From: Leptolyngbyaceae cyanobacterium SM1_4_3
GTDB lineage: Bacteria; Cyanobacteriota; Cyanobacteriia; Elainellales; Elainellaceae
Assembly: GCA_012031415.1 (NCBI GenBank)
Contig: JAAUTN010000009.1
Location: 1 to 55,256 of the forward strand
Direction of reading: 5' to 3'
Length of the DNA stretch: 55,256 nucleotides
Positions 54,376-55,256 of this stretch are shown here, piece after piece (the first letter of the stretch is position 1; the number at the start of each line of letters is the position of its first letter). The notes under the pieces are model-generated. The model made no database searches. It saw only the letters and a program-made list of their open reading frames with translations, and was not told where the DNA came from. Made by a program: the position numbers and the translations under genes.

Positions 54376-54857
54376 TAAACTACTAGTGCAAGTCTGGTTA
54401 GTTTTCTCTTGCAGTAAACCTTTTTAATAGAAAGCTAGTAGAGCGGGCATTGCCTACTCTACAATCAAAATTCTGCCTCAGAGCGTGAGTTGTTGAGTTC
54501 AGAATATGACGGTTTAGCCTCAGAACCCAAAGTTTCACCTTTGGAAATCAAAATTTCTCCTCCAGAACAGAAAATTTATCCTTCGGAGCAGAAAACTTTG
54601 GGATCAAAGCAGTAAATTTCTCCTGCGGAAGTCAAAATTTCTCCTTCAAAGGCTGAAACTTTGGGTTCAGAGTAGTAAATTTTGAGGCCGGAATAGCAAA
54701 TTTCAGGTTCAGAAGCTCAATGGTTGCGATCACCACTCAAAAATTTCTTCTCTAAACAGCAACGATTGAGTTCAAAATGCCATCGTTCGGGTTTCCAAGC
54801 TTGAACCTTGAAAGTTTCTAAGTCCAGCATTTCTCACAATTCATTAGAGGTAATTAC
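54376..54857. other. Non-coding stretch carrying a 21-nt-period array
   Basis: No gene on either strand: stops occur in all frames. Most of it is the degenerate array described at 54460-54800. The remainder (54376-54459) is AT-rich with no clear structure. A ribosome site AGAGG precedes the next start. Confidence 0.75.
54460..54800 (+). repeat. Degenerate tandem array, exact 21-nt period, about 16 units
   Basis: Units follow a loose consensus NN-TCA-GAA-NNN-AAA-ATT-TCT (for example CCTTTGGAAATCAAAATT and CCTGCGGAAGTCAAAATT). The GAA-equivalent triplet recurs at 54481, 54502, 54523, 54544, 54565, 54586, 54607, 54628, 54649, 54670, 54691, 54712, 54733, 54754, 54775 and 54796, with no phase slip. 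In the triplet frame some units contain TAA or TAG, so it is not an open reading frame now. 21 bp equals two helical turns, placing AAATTT tracts on one DNA face. Confidence 0.85.
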
Positions 54858-55256
54858 CATGAGTGAAGCAACCAGTTCTTTGGAACAGTTAGCAACGGAT
54901 TTACCTGAAAAACTGAGGCTTCTCACCGAGGAAGCAAGTGCAGTTCAGGATGAAATTAATACGTTTGAAGAAAGTTTGAGTGGAATGCAGGAGGAGTTTA
55001 GCGGACTAATCGATCAAATTGAAACCAGTTTGGATGAGTTGCAATCGGAAGTAACAGAGCATCAGACCGAACTGACCGAAAGTATCTCGGATTTGGGCAG
55101 TGAGTTTGAGACTTTGCAAAGTGAAGTGATGAGCGATCGCACCGAACTTGAAACCGAGCTACAAGAAGCCCAGACTAAGCTCACCGAACTCAACACCAGT
55201 TTAGAGGAAGGCTTGTCATCCCTCTCAACGGCGGGTGAAACGGCTCTCAATACGTT
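54858..55256 (+). CDS. Acidic coiled-coil protein 3 (cut by the window end)
   Basis: The open frame from ATG 54858 runs 133 codons to the end of the window. It begins MSEATSSLEQLATDLPEKLRLL and continues as Glu/Leu/Ser/Thr-rich heptads (DEINTFEESLSGMQEEFSGLIDQIETSLDEL...), the same style as proteins 1 and 2, including the QTELTESISDLGSEFETLQSEV segment. AGAGG lies 11 nt upstream. No other domain within the visible part. It shows that the cluster extends beyond this window. Confidence 0.85.

Noticed and set aside
54460-54800. CRISPR-like array
   Set aside because: Units are contiguous and degenerate, with no conserved repeat separated by unique spacers, and no cas genes are nearby.

Overview
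This window reads as chromosomal DNA from a cyanobacterium. The HIP1 octamer GCGATCGC occurs throughout, inside and outside genes. The gene families are typical of filamentous or colonial cyanobacteria: Uma2 nucleases, WD40 proteins, a WD40-tailed Ser/Thr kinase, a lumenal-type pentapeptide protein, a PixJ-like chemoreceptor, an exosortase and a RarA fusion ATPase. No rRNA, tRNA or CRISPR array was recognised, and nothing fixes the genus.

Layout. 1-14.5 kb is a mixed accessory and housekeeping stretch: three Uma2 proteins, a divergent HxlR regulator/SDR pair with a likely operator, the MgtE Mg2+ transporter behind a hairpin-rich leader, a secreted WD40 protein, a large chemoreceptor, a RarA-type ATPase broken by two frameshifts, a MazF-type toxin-antitoxin pair and a pentapeptide-repeat protein. 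14.6-37.4 kb is an exopolysaccharide locus. It holds a Wzc-like tyrosine autokinase and a Wza-like export protein on the minus strand. After a 1.4-kb gene-free stretch it continues on the plus strand with two paralogous Wzx flippases, a pyruvyl transferase, nine glycosyltransferases and a Wzy-like polymerase. Together these give a Wzx/Wzy-dependent pathway in which the glycosyltransferases build a repeat unit, Wzx flips it, Wzy polymerises it and Wzc/Wza control and export it. No initiating phosphoglycosyltransferase was recognised here. An exosortase follows at once (37.6-38.5 kb).

38.5-46.5 kb holds a cupin enzyme, a secreted SUMF1-like protein, a YHS protein with six NPCAGA repeats, a hybrid histidine kinase split by a small palindromic insertion, and a membrane-anchored WD40 protein. 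46.6 kb to the end is the most unusual part. A FHA membrane protein that looks like a dynamin with an eroded P-loop, and a Ser/Thr kinase with a WD40 propeller, lie divergent from a plus-strand cluster: a small membrane protein, three acidic coiled-coil proteins (the last cut by the window end) and a glycine-zipper protein. Inside that cluster is a non-coding array of about 16 degenerate units locked to an exact 21-nt period.

The window is rich in small palindromic repeats. Two MITE-like elements have 8-9 bp target duplications, and one of them inactivates the histidine kinase; their ends resemble those of an IS1-like remnant at 25 kb. Other repeats are a separate 141-bp MITE with TTA duplications, three copies of a 33-bp perfect palindrome, and two sets of tandem hairpins. 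Several genes carry single-base frameshifts (WD40 signal peptide, RarA twice, Wza, one glycosyltransferase). These may be assembly errors or real decay; the sequence alone cannot decide.
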